Shown piece by piece: positions 28,516 to 36,102 of a DNA stretch of 64,000 nt. Position 1 is the first letter of the stretch; every line of letters starts with the position of its first letter. Made by a program: the position numbers and the translations under genes. Source of the DNA: Candidatus Rubrimentiphilum sp. (GTDB lineage Bacteria > Vulcanimicrobiota > Vulcanimicrobiia > Vulcanimicrobiales > Vulcanimicrobiaceae); the NCBI GenBank assembly GCA_035710515.1, contig DASTDE010000003.1, positions 1 through 64,000 of the forward strand, written 5' to 3'. The notes beneath the pieces are model-generated. The model worked only from the letters and a program-made list of their open reading frames with translations. It did no database searches and was not told the DNA's origin.

Positions 28516-29514
28516 ATGATTCGAGTCGGCGTCGACGCGTGGAACCTGACCGGAGATTACCGCGGTATCGGACGCTACGTGCGCGCGCTCTTGGACGAGT
28601 GGCAGCGCGGTTTCGCCGATCGCATCGAGCCGGTGCTGGTCGTGCCCGAGTGGCACACCTGGACGGTCGCACGGCTTTATCGAGCTGAAACAGGAGATCA
28701 CAGGTTTGCGGTTCGTTCGCGGCGGCACCACGGGCGTTCCAAACTGGACGCGCTGTGGTTTCCGTTCAACGGTCCGAGCTGGTCGCAGTTTACCCTTCCC
28801 GCCGTCGCGACGCTGCACGATGCGTCGACGTTTGTTCTGCCCGGATTTGACGACGCGGCGCGCGCGACGTTTCGTTTGGCCGCGGAGCGTTGCCGGCAAA
28901 TCGTCACCGATTCGGAGTTTTCGAAGACTGAATTGATGCGCGAGCTGCACCTGCCCGAGTCGGTCATTACCGCCATCCCGCTCGGCATCGGCGCACCGTT
29001 GCCGGAGAAACCGGTGCAGCTTCCCGCCGGCGCAACCGGGCGGTTTGCACTTTTCGTCGGCGAAAACGACCCGCGCAAAGGTTTGGATACGCTGCGCGAG
29101 GCTCTGAAAATGTTAGCCGCTGACGGCCTCACGATACCGCTCGTCGTTGCCGGTAAGAGCTCGGAGTTGGGACACGTGGACGATGCTACCTTAGCCGCGC
29201 TTTATCGCGCTTGCGCAGTCTTTGTGTATCCGTCGCGCTATGAAGGTTTCGGGTTGCCGGTTTTGGAGGCGATGAATTACGGAGCTCCGGTCATCGCATC
29301 GTCCGCCGCTTCGATCCCGGAAGCCGGCGGCGACGCGCCACTTTACGTTCCACCCGGCGACGCGGCAGCGCTTGCCGGCGCCCTCCGGCGCGTTTGGAAC
29401 GATCCCGAGCTGGCGTCGCAAATGCGCGAACGCGGGTTTGCGCGCGTTCGAGAGATGTCGTGGCGCCGGACGGCGCAGCGCACGCTCGAAGTACTCGAAT
29501 CTGCCGCCCGATGA
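28516..29514 (+). CDS. Family 4 (GT-B) glycosyltransferase
   Basis: 332 residues from the ATG at 28516 (MIRVGVDAWNLTGDYRGIGRYV); an ATG at 28471 is in frame but adds sequence antisense to the neighbouring promoter. GT-B features: GIG loop, TLHDASTFVLPGF, DSEFSKTELMREL, FALFVGENDPRKGLDTL, and donor-site SRYEGFGLPVLEAMNYGAPVIAS. Paralogue of the divergent enzyme at 27446. Its stop overlaps the NUDIX start (ATGA), so they form an operon. Sugar specificity cannot be read from sequence. Confidence 0.85.
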   Translation: MIRVGVDAWNLTGDYRGIGRYVRALLDEWQRGFADRIEPVLVVPEWHTWTVARLYRAETGDHRFAVRSRRHHGRSKLDALWFPFNGPSWSQFTLPAVATLHDASTFVLPGFDDAARATFRLAAERCRQIVTDSEFSKTELMRELHLPESVITAIPLGIGAPLPEKPVQLPAGATGRFALFVGENDPRKGLDTLREALKMLAADGLTIPLVVAGKSSELGHVDDATLAALYRACAVFVYPSRYEGFGLPVLEAMNYGAPVIASSAASIPEAGGDAPLYVPPGDAAALAGALRRVWNDPELASQMRERGFARVREMSWRRTAQRTLEVLESAAR

Positions 29515-30029
29515 ATCGTATACACTTGGCGACGGCGCTGGTGCGCCGCGGCGATACGATTCTGCTCGTGGCGTCAACGTACCCGAATCAGCCGCAGCCG
29601 TTGTGGAATCTTCCCGGCGGCCGCCAACTCGACGGCGAACTTCTGTCGGAAACGGCGCTACGCGAGCTGCATGAGGAGACGGGCTTCCAAGGAACGCTCG
29701 GCGAGCTCTGCTACGTGAGCGAATCCTACGACGGCGATACGCACTTCGCGAATTTCACTTTCGCGGTGAATGTCTCTCCAAACGACCCTTCGCTTCCGCT
29801 CAGGGCCGCTCGCTCCGCTCGCGGTCCTTCGATACCTCAGGATGACAATAGCACTCACCATGACACGAAAGACCACGTTGTCGGCGTGGAGTGGGTGCCG
29901 ATCGCAGCGTTAGCCGAACGGATCGCCGTGGCGGTCGTGCGCGAGCCGCTGCTCGCATATCTGCGGGGCGAGCTAAAAGGCTATGCCGGATATGCCGAGG
30001 CCGGCATCTCGATCGTTTTTCCCGATTGA
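29511..30029 (+). CDS. NUDIX hydrolase
   Basis: 172 residues from the ATG at 29511 (four-base overlap with the glycosyltransferase stop). NUDIX box intact: G-x5-E-x7-REL-x-EE-x-G within GRQLDGELLSETALRELHEE. Hydrolyses nucleoside diphosphate-linked compounds; the association with glycosyltransferases would suit a sugar nucleotide, but that is inference. Residues about 93-113 (PLRAARSARGPSIPQDDN) are encoded by a dispersed repeat copy and interrupt a loop between strands; the flanking NUDIX fold resumes with VVGVEWVPIAAL. The last 49 bases overlap the convergent GNAT gene. Confidence 0.85.
   Translation: MNRIHLATALVRRGDTILLVASTYPNQPQPLWNLPGGRQLDGELLSETALRELHEETGFQGTLGELCYVSESYDGDTHFANFTFAVNVSPNDPSLPLRAARSARGPSIPQDDNSTHHDTKDHVVGVEWVPIAALAERIAVAVVREPLLAYLRGELKGYAGYAEAGISIVFPD
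29787..29850 (+). repeat. Dispersed repeat copy inside the NUDIX gene
   Basis: Contains CCGCTCAGGGCCGCTCG and the core TTCGATACCTCAGGATGAC (29828-29846). Translated in-frame as a peptide ending PSIPQDDN, the same reading used in the hydantoinase A gene at 52837. Confidence 0.8.
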
Positions 30030-30562
30030 AGCCAGCGGCTGCGCTCGAGCCGGTGGATCAGCACATCGACCGGCCGTCCGCTGACGGTGGCGCCGCGCGG
30101 CACGACGCCGTCGGAGTGAAAGTTCAAACGATCGAGCAAACGGCGTGACGCCAGATTCTCCGGAACACAAAATGCCTGCACGCGCGAGAGTTTGGCGCTC
30201 TCGAACGCTTCCGCCAGCAACGCGCGTACCGCTTCCGTCGCAAAGCCGCGCTGCCGGTGCTCGCGCAAAACGCTGTAGCCGATCTCACCCGCGCCAGGTT
30301 CCCGCTCGGCGATTCGCAGCGATACCCAGCCCGCCGCATTCCGCGAACCGGCCGGCCTTATCAGCCACTCGAACCGGCCGTTGGCGCCGGGGATGAGTCT
30401 CCGCGGACGCGCCGCGACCATCTCGCCGAACATCTTCAGACCGACCTTCGGCAGATCTTGATAGGTGCGCAGATCCGGCTGCTGCAGCAGATGCCAGAGC
30501 TGCGCAAAGTTCCGGGGAGTCACCGGAACCAGCCGCAGACGGTCGGTTTGAATCGCTCGCAT
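29981..30562 (-). CDS. GNAT-family N-acetyltransferase (RimJ/RimL-like)
   Basis: 193 residues. Typical opening TDRLRLVPVTPRNFAQLWHL, then GWVSLRIAEREPGAGEIGYSVLREHRQRGFATEAVRALLAEAF, in which the R-x2-G-x-A loop binds acetyl-CoA pyrophosphate, and VQAFCVPENLASRRLLDRLNF, where the conserved Asn-x-Ala-Ser-x-Arg packs against the cofactor. Acetylates an amine, often a protein N-terminus; substrate unknown. AAAAGG precedes the ATG at 30562. Convergent overlap with the NUDIX gene. Confidence 0.85.
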   Translation of the reverse strand: MRAIQTDRLRLVPVTPRNFAQLWHLLQQPDLRTYQDLPKVGLKMFGEMVAARPRRLIPGANGRFEWLIRPAGSRNAAGWVSLRIAEREPGAGEIGYSVLREHRQRGFATEAVRALLAEAFESAKLSRVQAFCVPENLASRRLLDRLNFHSDGVVPRGATVSGRPVDVLIHRLERSRWLQSGKTIEMPASAYPA

Positions 30563-30633
30563 GGCCTTTTAAGAGTTTACCAATTCCCCGCCCCCGATGT
30601 TGCGGAACCGGCCGCTCGTCGTGATTGACGGGC

Positions 30634-30927
30634 ATGGAAGTTACGTTCGCCGGCACGGTCAGCAGCATGCCCACCTATTTTTTCGGGACGCGGACGCGCT
30701 GCGAGCATGAGACCTTCGACGTGCAGACGGCCTCCGGCCCCATCAGGGTCATCGACAATGTGGACATCGCTCCGCCGGTTCCCGTTCGTCCCGGCGATCG
30801 CGTCGAGGTTCGGGGCGAGATGGTACACGATCGAGGGTCTCTGCCCATCGTGCACTGGACCCATCACGATCCCCAGGGCCGTCACGTGGACGGCTTTATT
30901 CGCCTCCGCGGGCGTGTGTACGCATAG
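30634..30927 (+). CDS. DUF3465 family small OB-fold-like protein
   Basis: 97 residues from the ATG at 30634. Contains the DUF3465 signature: FDVQTASGPIRVIDNVDIAPPVPVRPGDRVEVRGE followed by VHWTHHDPQGRHVDGFI. Five-stranded beta-barrel expected; biochemical role of the family is not known to me. Unlike most family members I see no signal peptide. It overlaps the convergent deacetylase gene by 32 bases and is divergent from the GNAT gene with 71 bases between starts. Confidence 0.75.
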   Translation: MEVTFAGTVSSMPTYFFGTRTRCEHETFDVQTASGPIRVIDNVDIAPPVPVRPGDRVEVRGEMVHDRGSLPIVHWTHHDPQGRHVDGFIRLRGRVYA

Positions 30928-31675
30928 TGCGGCCGGCCGAAATTAGCTCGGGGATCGTGACGAAGCGGTAGCCGCGCTTCTTTAGCTCCTCGACGATCAT
31001 GCGCGTGGCGGCGATGTCCGCGCTCCGGTCGCAGATGTGCGGGCTAAGGTGCTGCGCGCCGCAGAGCATGCCGCGGTTGCCGTCGTGCAGCACGACGATC
31101 GACCCGTCCTCGACGCCGGCGACGACCCGCTGCGCGATGAGCTCCGCCGAGGGATATTCCCAGTCGCGCGCCAGCGGCGCCGACCACATCACCACGGTGT
31201 ATCCGAGACGCTGCGCGGTCTGCATGACGCTCCAGTCGCGCGAGCCGAACGGCGGCCGCAGCAAACGGGTCCGAACCCCGGCCGCGGCGCGGATGGCCGC
31301 GTCGGTGCGCTCGATGGACTGCACGACCTGGCCTGGTGAGAGCACGACCAGATGGCTGTGATCCCAACTGTGATTGCCGACCGCGTCACCGTCGCGCACT
31401 TCGCGCCGAACAACGTGCGGATATGCCTGCACGGCCCGGCCGACCAGGAAGAACGTCGCATGCACGTGCTCCCGCTCGAGCACCTCGAGGATGCGATCCG
31501 TGTACGGGGGGTTGGGACCGTCATCAAAGGTCAGCGCGACGACGCGTTCGTTCGTCGGCCCCTGCGTCAGCGTGCGGCCGAAGAGCTGATTGCCGGGCTG
31601 TTCTGAAACTTCGTAAGAAGCGAAGCCAAGCAGTCCCAGTGCGGCCACCACGGCCAGTATGCGGAGCGCGATCAA
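30896..31675 (-). CDS. Polysaccharide deacetylase, NodB homology
   Basis: 259 residues with an N-terminal membrane anchor (IALRILAVVAALGLLGFASYEV). Carbohydrate esterase 4 motifs: motif 1 TFDDGP (residues about 49-54), motif 2 HSWDHSH with metal-binding His, motif 3 RPPFGSRD (R-P-P), motif 4 near VVMWSAPLARDWEY, and motif 5 VLHDG. Removes N- or O-acetyl groups from a periplasmic polysaccharide such as peptidoglycan or exopolysaccharide. Four-base overlap with the upstream gene (31672), so translated with it. Confidence 0.88.
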   Translation of the reverse strand: MIALRILAVVAALGLLGFASYEVSEQPGNQLFGRTLTQGPTNERVVALTFDDGPNPPYTDRILEVLEREHVHATFFLVGRAVQAYPHVVRREVRDGDAVGNHSWDHSHLVVLSPGQVVQSIERTDAAIRAAAGVRTRLLRPPFGSRDWSVMQTAQRLGYTVVMWSAPLARDWEYPSAELIAQRVVAGVEDGSIVVLHDGNRGMLCGAQHLSPHICDRSADIAATRMIVEELKKRGYRFVTIPELISAGRTMRTHARGGE

Positions 31676-32322
31676 TGGGAGTTTCGAACCAGAGCCTGCG
31701 CCCTTTGAATCTTTTGCCGGAACGAGGGCGGTCCAAATGCCCGAAACGCTCGAACGATCTTTTCAAAGCGCGGATCGGCCAGCGACGTGCTCTGGAGTTT
31801 CAAGAGATCGGGCGTCGGGCTGTTCTTGCTGAGCCGGATCTCGTACTGCCGGCCCGCCGTGACGGCCCAATAATGCGGGTCGGTGAACGTAATGGTGCGC
31901 GAGCCTTCTTGCCGGTTGGCGATCTCGTGGACGTAGATGGTGTAGTTGACGTCCGTGTTGCCGCGAGGCGGCCGGTTCGTCAGCTGCCAGACGCCGTCTT
32001 GGACGACCTCTTCGAAGAAGAACGTCATCTCGTACCGTTTGGCCGGCAGCATCGTGACCGTCACCACTTTGCCCGAGTAGCCGGTAATCTTGTACTGCGC
32101 GCTTGAGATGCCGTTGTTGTTGTGGATGGTGTACTGCTCTTGGTAGATCGGCGGATTGCTATAGGCGATGGTCAGCCGCAGGTCGAGCACCGTCGGCGCC
32201 TGCAGCACCTTGGAGACCTCCGGTTTATTTTGAAAGTCCGGCCATTTGATGAAAATCGTTCCCGCGACCAGGAAGACGATGCAAAAAATGAAGAGTGCGG
32301 TGGGCAGCCAGGGGCGGCGCAT
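31672..32322 (-). CDS. Membrane-anchored periplasmic protein of unknown function
   Basis: 216 residues. A single N-terminal helix (LPTALFIFCIVFLVAGTIFI) anchors a predicted beta-rich domain: LRLTIAYSNPPIYQEQYTIHN, SSAQYKITGYSGKVVTVTMLP, RYEMTFFFEEVVQDGVWQL, YEIRLSKNSPTPDLLKL, ending in a basic helix. No family recognised and no catalytic motif. Co-translated with the deacetylase, which suggests a role at the envelope. Confidence 0.6.
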   Translation of the reverse strand: MRRPWLPTALFIFCIVFLVAGTIFIKWPDFQNKPEVSKVLQAPTVLDLRLTIAYSNPPIYQEQYTIHNNNGISSAQYKITGYSGKVVTVTMLPAKRYEMTFFFEEVVQDGVWQLTNRPPRGNTDVNYTIYVHEIANRQEGSRTITFTDPHYWAVTAGRQYEIRLSKNSPTPDLLKLQSTSLADPRFEKIVRAFRAFGPPSFRQKIQRAQALVRNSH

Positions 32323-32330
32323 CCCTCGGG

Positions 32331-32774
32331 TTACGGACCGGGCCGGGAGGCCTCCTGGTCGAGGACGCGATTGACGACCGCGTCGGCCAGCGCGTTTTCT
32401 TTGCGCGGAATATGACGCACGTCAACATGCGCGAACTTGCGGAGAAGGCTCTTTACACGCACGTGCAGCGGCTGCAGGTCGGGGTGCTTGACGCGATACT
32501 CGCCGGAGATCTGACGTACCACGAGTTCACTGTCGAGGCGCACCGCCAAGCTGGCGACGCCGTGTTCGATTGCCGCTTCCAGCCCCAGCTTCAGCGCCGT
32601 CCACTCGGCGACGTTATTGGTAGCCACGCCTAAAAAATGTCCGACTTCGTGGAGGATGCGGCCGTCGGGCGCGACGAGCACCGCGCCTGATGCAGCCGGC
32701 CCCGGATTTCCGCGCGAGCCGCCGTCGGCAAAAAGTGTCGCTTCAACGGGTGGGGGCGCGATCAGCCTGTCCAT
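32331..32774 (-). CDS. Ribonuclease HI-like protein
   Basis: 147 residues. RNase H fold with the acidic quartet visible: D in FADGGSRGNPGPA (about 17), E in TNNVAEWTALKLGL (58), D in AVRLDSELVV (80), and D in ENALADAVVN (about 135). The form RxDSELVVRQ matches the stand-alone RNase HI-type proteins of actinobacteria and Chloroflexi. It cleaves RNA in RNA-DNA hybrids. Lies nine bases after the tRNA-Pro gene and eight bases upstream of the 32322 gene. Confidence 0.85.
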   Translation of the reverse strand: MDRLIAPPPVEATLFADGGSRGNPGPAASGAVLVAPDGRILHEVGHFLGVATNNVAEWTALKLGLEAAIEHGVASLAVRLDSELVVRQISGEYRVKHPDLQPLHVRVKSLLRKFAHVDVRHIPRKENALADAVVNRVLDQEASRPGP

Positions 32775-32783
32775 TAAGGAATC

Positions 32784-32858
32784 TCGGGCTGGCGGGATTC
32801 GAACCCACGATCTCCTGACCCCCAGTCAGGCGCGATAACCAAGCTTCGCTACAGCCCG
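32784..32858 (-). tRNA. tRNA-Pro (anticodon GGG)
   Basis: Complete cloverleaf on the minus strand: acceptor CGGGCTG/CAGCCCG, anticodon stem CCTGA/TCAGG around loop CTGGGGG with anticodon GGG, T-arm GTGGGTTCGAATCCCGC, discriminator A. The CCA end is not encoded. No clear promoter lies directly upstream; it may be co-transcribed with the HU gene 88 bases away. Confidence 0.93.
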
Positions 32859-32946
32859 ACGCCGGAAAAGCAAACGGACGAGCACCTTCGCCGACTCGAC
32901 GAAACGTGCCCGCCCGCGAATTCCGCGGTAGTCAGCGGACGGATGC

Positions 32947-33270
32947 TTAGCGCTTACGCCTCTTCTTAGCGCCGGATTTTCTGGAACCGCCGCGACCGCC
33001 GCTTACGGCTTCCTTCAGCGCTTTACCGGCGACAAAAGCCGGCACTTTGCGTGCCGGGATCTTAATCTTCGCTCCGGTTTTGGGGTTCCGGCCCTCGCGC
33101 GCTTTCCGGTTACGCACTTTGAATCGTCCAAATGGCGTGAGAGCGACGTCATCACCCTTTTGCAGCGCCGACGTGATCTCGTCGAGGATCAGGTCGACAA
33201 TTTCCGTCGCTTGCCGCTTTGTGAGTTCGGATTCGGTGGCAACGGAATCTACGATTTCGGCTTTCGTCAA
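32947..33270 (-). CDS. HU-family nucleoid protein with basic C-terminal tail
   Basis: 107 residues; TTG start at 33270 with GGAGGAG eight bases before it. Residues 1-90 are a standard HU/IHF fold: MTKAEIVDSVATESELTKRQATEIV, FGRFKVRNRKAREGRNPKTG (DNA-binding arm), then AFVAGKALKEAV. An added tail of 17 residues (GGRGGSRKSGAKKRRKR) resembles tailed HU of actinobacteria and other high-GC lineages and would increase DNA affinity. The gap 32859-32946 shows only a short CCGCG/CGCGG hairpin after the gene. Confidence 0.92.
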   Translation of the reverse strand: MTKAEIVDSVATESELTKRQATEIVDLILDEITSALQKGDDVALTPFGRFKVRNRKAREGRNPKTGAKIKIPARKVPAFVAGKALKEAVSGGRGGSRKSGAKKRRKR

Positions 33271-33379
33271 GTGAGAATCTCCTCCAACGGCACTAGTACG
33301 AGTTTTTTTCTGGCCGCCTGGGTCTTATACGCAGGTACCCTGCGGCCTCCTTCCCGATTTTGACTGACAAACCCATATT

Positions 33380-33802
33380 TTATCGGGTCGCGGCGCGCAA
33401 CGCCAACAGATAGGAATCGGCGCCGAAGCCGCTGATCGTTCCGGTGCAGACGGCCGAAACGACGCTGACGCGGCGAAAAGATTCGCGCGCAAAGATATTC
33501 GAGAGATGAACTTCGATCACCGGAATACCGATCGCTTCGATGGCGTCGGCGATCGCGTACGCGTAGTGCGTGTACGCGCCGGGGTTGATGATAATTGCGT
33601 CGTATTTTCCGCGAGCCGCGTGCAGCTCGTCCACGATCGCGCCTTCCGAGTTGTGCTGCGCGCTGCGCACCTCGATCTTTAACTCGCCGGCGAGCTTAGC
33701 GATCTGCGCGTCGATCTGCTCGAGCGTCTGCGTGCCGTACACCTCAGGCTTGCGTTCGCCGAGCAAATTCAGATTCGGCCCGTGAATAACCAGGACTCGC
33801 AT
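33380..33802 (-). CDS. aroQ: Type II 3-dehydroquinate dehydratase
   Basis: 140 residues from the ATG at 33802 (upstream in-frame sequence is antisense to hslO). Motifs: VIHGPNLNLLGERKPEVYG, with the catalytic Arg and Tyr on the mobile lid, SAQHNSEGAIVDELH, IINPGAYTHYAYAI, and IEVHLSNIFARESFRR. Dodecameric enzyme dehydrating 3-dehydroquinate in the shikimate pathway. It is divergent from hslO with only 55 bases between starts. No other aromatic-pathway gene lies in the window. Confidence 0.93.
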   Translation of the reverse strand: MRVLVIHGPNLNLLGERKPEVYGTQTLEQIDAQIAKLAGELKIEVRSAQHNSEGAIVDELHAARGKYDAIIINPGAYTHYAYAIADAIEAIGIPVIEVHLSNIFARESFRRVSVVSAVCTGTISGFGADSYLLALRAATR

Positions 33803-33857
33803 GCCGCGCCTTTCGGGGAGGAAACAGGGCGAACCTCGGGGCATTGCGGCCCGGGTC

Positions 33858-34748
33858 ATGCGCGATCTCATCATCAGCGCGTCGGCGCCCGACGACGGTT
33901 TCGCGGTTGTGGTCGGGGTGACGACGGAACTCGTTCGCGAAACGCAGCGGCGCCACGGTTTGAGCCCCACGGCGACGGCCGCGGCCGGCCGTCTGATTAC
34001 GGGCGCCGCGCTGCTGGGAGCCGGGCTCAAGGACGAACTGCGGATCTCACTGCAGATAGCGGGCGATGGCCCGCTGCGCGGCGTCGTCGCGGACGCGTGG
34101 CTCGCGGGCGAGGATCGCATCGGCGCACGCGGCTACACAAAGGTTTCGCGCGTCGAGCTTCCGTTAAATCAAGCGGGCAAGTTCGACGTCGCCGGAGCAC
34201 TCGGAAGCGGCACACTGCACGTAACCAAAGCGTCCGAGGAAGGCCAGCCGTATTCCGGCGTCGTTCCGCTGCAAAGCGGGGAGATCGCCGAAGATCTCGC
34301 CGCATACTTGCTCAAGTCCGAGCAAATTCCGAGCGTCGTCGCGCTCGGCGTTCTCGCCGGTCCGACCGGCGTCGTAGCGGCCGGCGGCGCGATCGCGCAA
34401 CTCTTGCCGGGCGCGAACGAGCGCACGATCGCCGCACTCGAAGAACGCGCGCTGGCGATGCCGCCGATCACCCAACTCATCTCTGAAGGCGCCGACGCAC
34501 ATGCACTCCTGCACGCAATAGCGGGAGGCGCCGCGTTGCGATCGCACCGCACGCTCGACGTCACGTTTTTGTGCCGGTGCACGCGCGAAAAAGTCGAGAC
34601 GGCATTGGCCGGCCTAGGAGCGGACGAACTTCAAAAGATGGCGCGTGAACGTCCCGAAACCGAAGCGACGTGTGAGTTCTGCAAAAAGCTCTACGTATTC
34701 ACCTCCGCGGAGTTAAACGAACTGGTTAGCCTCTTGAAAAAAGCGTAG
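33858..34748 (+). CDS. hslO: Redox-regulated chaperone Hsp33
   Basis: 296 residues from the ATG at 33858 (RDLIISASAPDDGFAVVVGVTTELV); another in-frame ATG at 33801 would overlap aroQ. The N-terminal Hsp33 domain shows GRLITGAALLGAGLKDELRISLQIAGDGPLRG and PYSGVVPLQSGEIAEDLAAYLLKSEQ. The C-terminal zinc switch is complete: C-R-C (about 258-260) and C-E-F-C (about 291 region), the CxC-x(27-32)-CxxC pattern. Cytosolic holdase activated by oxidation. Its end overlaps the convergent zinc-ribbon gene by 23 bases. Confidence 0.93.
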   Translation: MRDLIISASAPDDGFAVVVGVTTELVRETQRRHGLSPTATAAAGRLITGAALLGAGLKDELRISLQIAGDGPLRGVVADAWLAGEDRIGARGYTKVSRVELPLNQAGKFDVAGALGSGTLHVTKASEEGQPYSGVVPLQSGEIAEDLAAYLLKSEQIPSVVALGVLAGPTGVVAAGGAIAQLLPGANERTIAALEERALAMPPITQLISEGADAHALLHAIAGGAALRSHRTLDVTFLCRCTREKVETALAGLGADELQKMARERPETEATCEFCKKLYVFTSAELNELVSLLKKA

Positions 34749-34917
34749 GCGGCGGGTCGCGATAGGGATCGATGCGCTCCCAGAATGCCTCGCGAATTTT
34801 TCCGGAGACGTTTTCGTACCACCAGCCGCACTCGCACTTGATTGGCGGACCGCCCGGTACGGGATATGGGTAGTCACGCTTACAGCGCTTGCAGACAAAT
34901 CGTTTTTCATCACTCAT
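34726..34917 (-). CDS. Small zinc-ribbon-like protein
   Basis: 63 residues with C-K-R-C near the start (FVCKRCKRDYPYPVPGG) and C-E-C-G in IKCECGWWYEN, four cysteines spaced as in a rubredoxin-like zinc knuckle. The rest is short and polar (EAFWERIDPYRDPPPTL). It is translated with tyrS (eight-base overlap) at the end of the housekeeping cluster. Function unknown; metal binding is inferred from the cysteine spacing. Confidence 0.6.
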   Translation of the reverse strand: MSDEKRFVCKRCKRDYPYPVPGGPPIKCECGWWYENVSGKIREAFWERIDPYRDPPPTLFSRG

Positions 34918-36100
34918 TTGGCAGTACTTTCACAAATTTTCGCGAGCCGACGGAGATCATCGCGGGCGCATCCAACGACGGCCAGGACGCCTTCGGGTCT
35001 TCGACAACTAAACCATTGATGCGCACGCCATTCCCGGCCACAAGCCGTTCGGCTGCCCTCTTGCTTTCCGCTAGCCCGACCGAGACCATGACGTCGATAA
35101 CACGGAGCGCGTTACCTCGCTTGACTTCAGGCACGTTTTCGGTCGGCAGCTCGCGCTTCTGGACCGTCCGTTCGAAGTATTCGCGCGCCGTCTTCGCGGC
35201 CTCGGCACCGTGATAACGGGCGACGACCTCTTCGGCGACCTTCTTCTTTTCATCCATGGGATGAGCTTTGCCGTTTTGTAACGCGTGTGACAGCTGCGCG
35301 CACTCGGCCTCGGGACGGAATGCCGCGAGGCGTGCGTAGCGCGAAATCATCTCGTCCGCGATCCGCATGAGCTTGCCGAACTGCTGCTCGGGCGGCTCGA
35401 TCAGACCGACGTAATTGCCGGCAGTTTTCGACATCTTCTTCTGACCGTCCAGCCCTTCGAGCAGCGGCACGGTCAAGCAAACTTGCTCGCGCTGCCCCGC
35501 TTCGCGCTGGTACTGCCGGCCCATCAAGAGATTGAAGAGTTGATCGTTTCCGCCGAGCTCGACGTCGGCGTGCAGCGCGATGCTGTCATAAGCTTGCGCG
35601 ATAGGATATAAAAACTCGTGCAGCGCGATCGGCGTGCCCTCGGTGTAGCGGTCGCGAAAGTCTTCACGCTCGAGCATCTGTGCGACCGTCACTTGTGAGA
35701 GCAGCCGCAGCAGGTCCGCCGATGTGAGCCGGTCCAGCCAGGTAGAGTTGTACTCCAAACGCACGCGCTCCATGTCGAGCACCTTGCCGGCTTGCTCGGC
35801 GTACGTGCGCATGTTCGTCGTGATCTCGGCGGTCGTTAGCGGAGGACGGAGCTCGTTGCGGCCGGACGGGTCTCCAATTCGCGCCGTGAACGATCCGATC
35901 ACCAGGACGACGCTGTGTCCGCCTTCGACGAATTGCTGCAACTTTCGCAGGACCACCGCGTGGCCCAGATGCAGATCGGGCGAGGTCGGATCGAGGCCGA
36001 GCTTTACGGTAAGCGGCTTGCCTTCGGAAAGCCGCTCTTGGAGTTCACGTTTGGTTTCGACATGATCGAAACCGTCAAGCAGTTCATCGAGATCGGGCAT
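34910..36100 (-). CDS. tyrS: Tyrosyl-tRNA synthetase
   Basis: 396 residues. Class I synthetase motifs: LGLDPTSPDLHLGHAVVL (HIGH-type), FTARIGDPSGRNELRP, GGNDQLFNLLMGR, and GQKKMSKTAGN (KMSKS). The C-terminal S4 RNA-binding domain (ESKRAAERLVAGNGVRINGLVVED) binds the tRNA arm. Charges tRNA-Tyr. It belongs to the longer TyrS subtype with KMSKT. Starts two bases after the mutS2 stop. Complete and without anomalies. Confidence 0.96.
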   Translation of the reverse strand: MPDLDELLDGFDHVETKRELQERLSEGKPLTVKLGLDPTSPDLHLGHAVVLRKLQQFVEGGHSVVLVIGSFTARIGDPSGRNELRPPLTTAEITTNMRTYAEQAGKVLDMERVRLEYNSTWLDRLTSADLLRLLSQVTVAQMLEREDFRDRYTEGTPIALHEFLYPIAQAYDSIALHADVELGGNDQLFNLLMGRQYQREAGQREQVCLTVPLLEGLDGQKKMSKTAGNYVGLIEPPEQQFGKLMRIADEMISRYARLAAFRPEAECAQLSHALQNGKAHPMDEKKKVAEEVVARYHGAEAAKTAREYFERTVQKRELPTENVPEVKRGNALRVIDVMVSVGLAESKRAAERLVAGNGVRINGLVVEDPKASWPSLDAPAMISVGSRKFVKVLPNE

Positions 36101-36102
36101 CG

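Noticed and set aside
31300-32110. Long plus-strand frame over the deacetylase and its neighbour
   Set aside because: The minus-strand deacetylase motifs (TFDDGP, HSWDHSH) are decisive; the plus frame is Arg-rich noise.
32860-32946. Second tRNA gene beside tRNA-Pro
   Set aside because: No cloverleaf can be drawn; only a short CCGCG/CGCGG hairpin is present.
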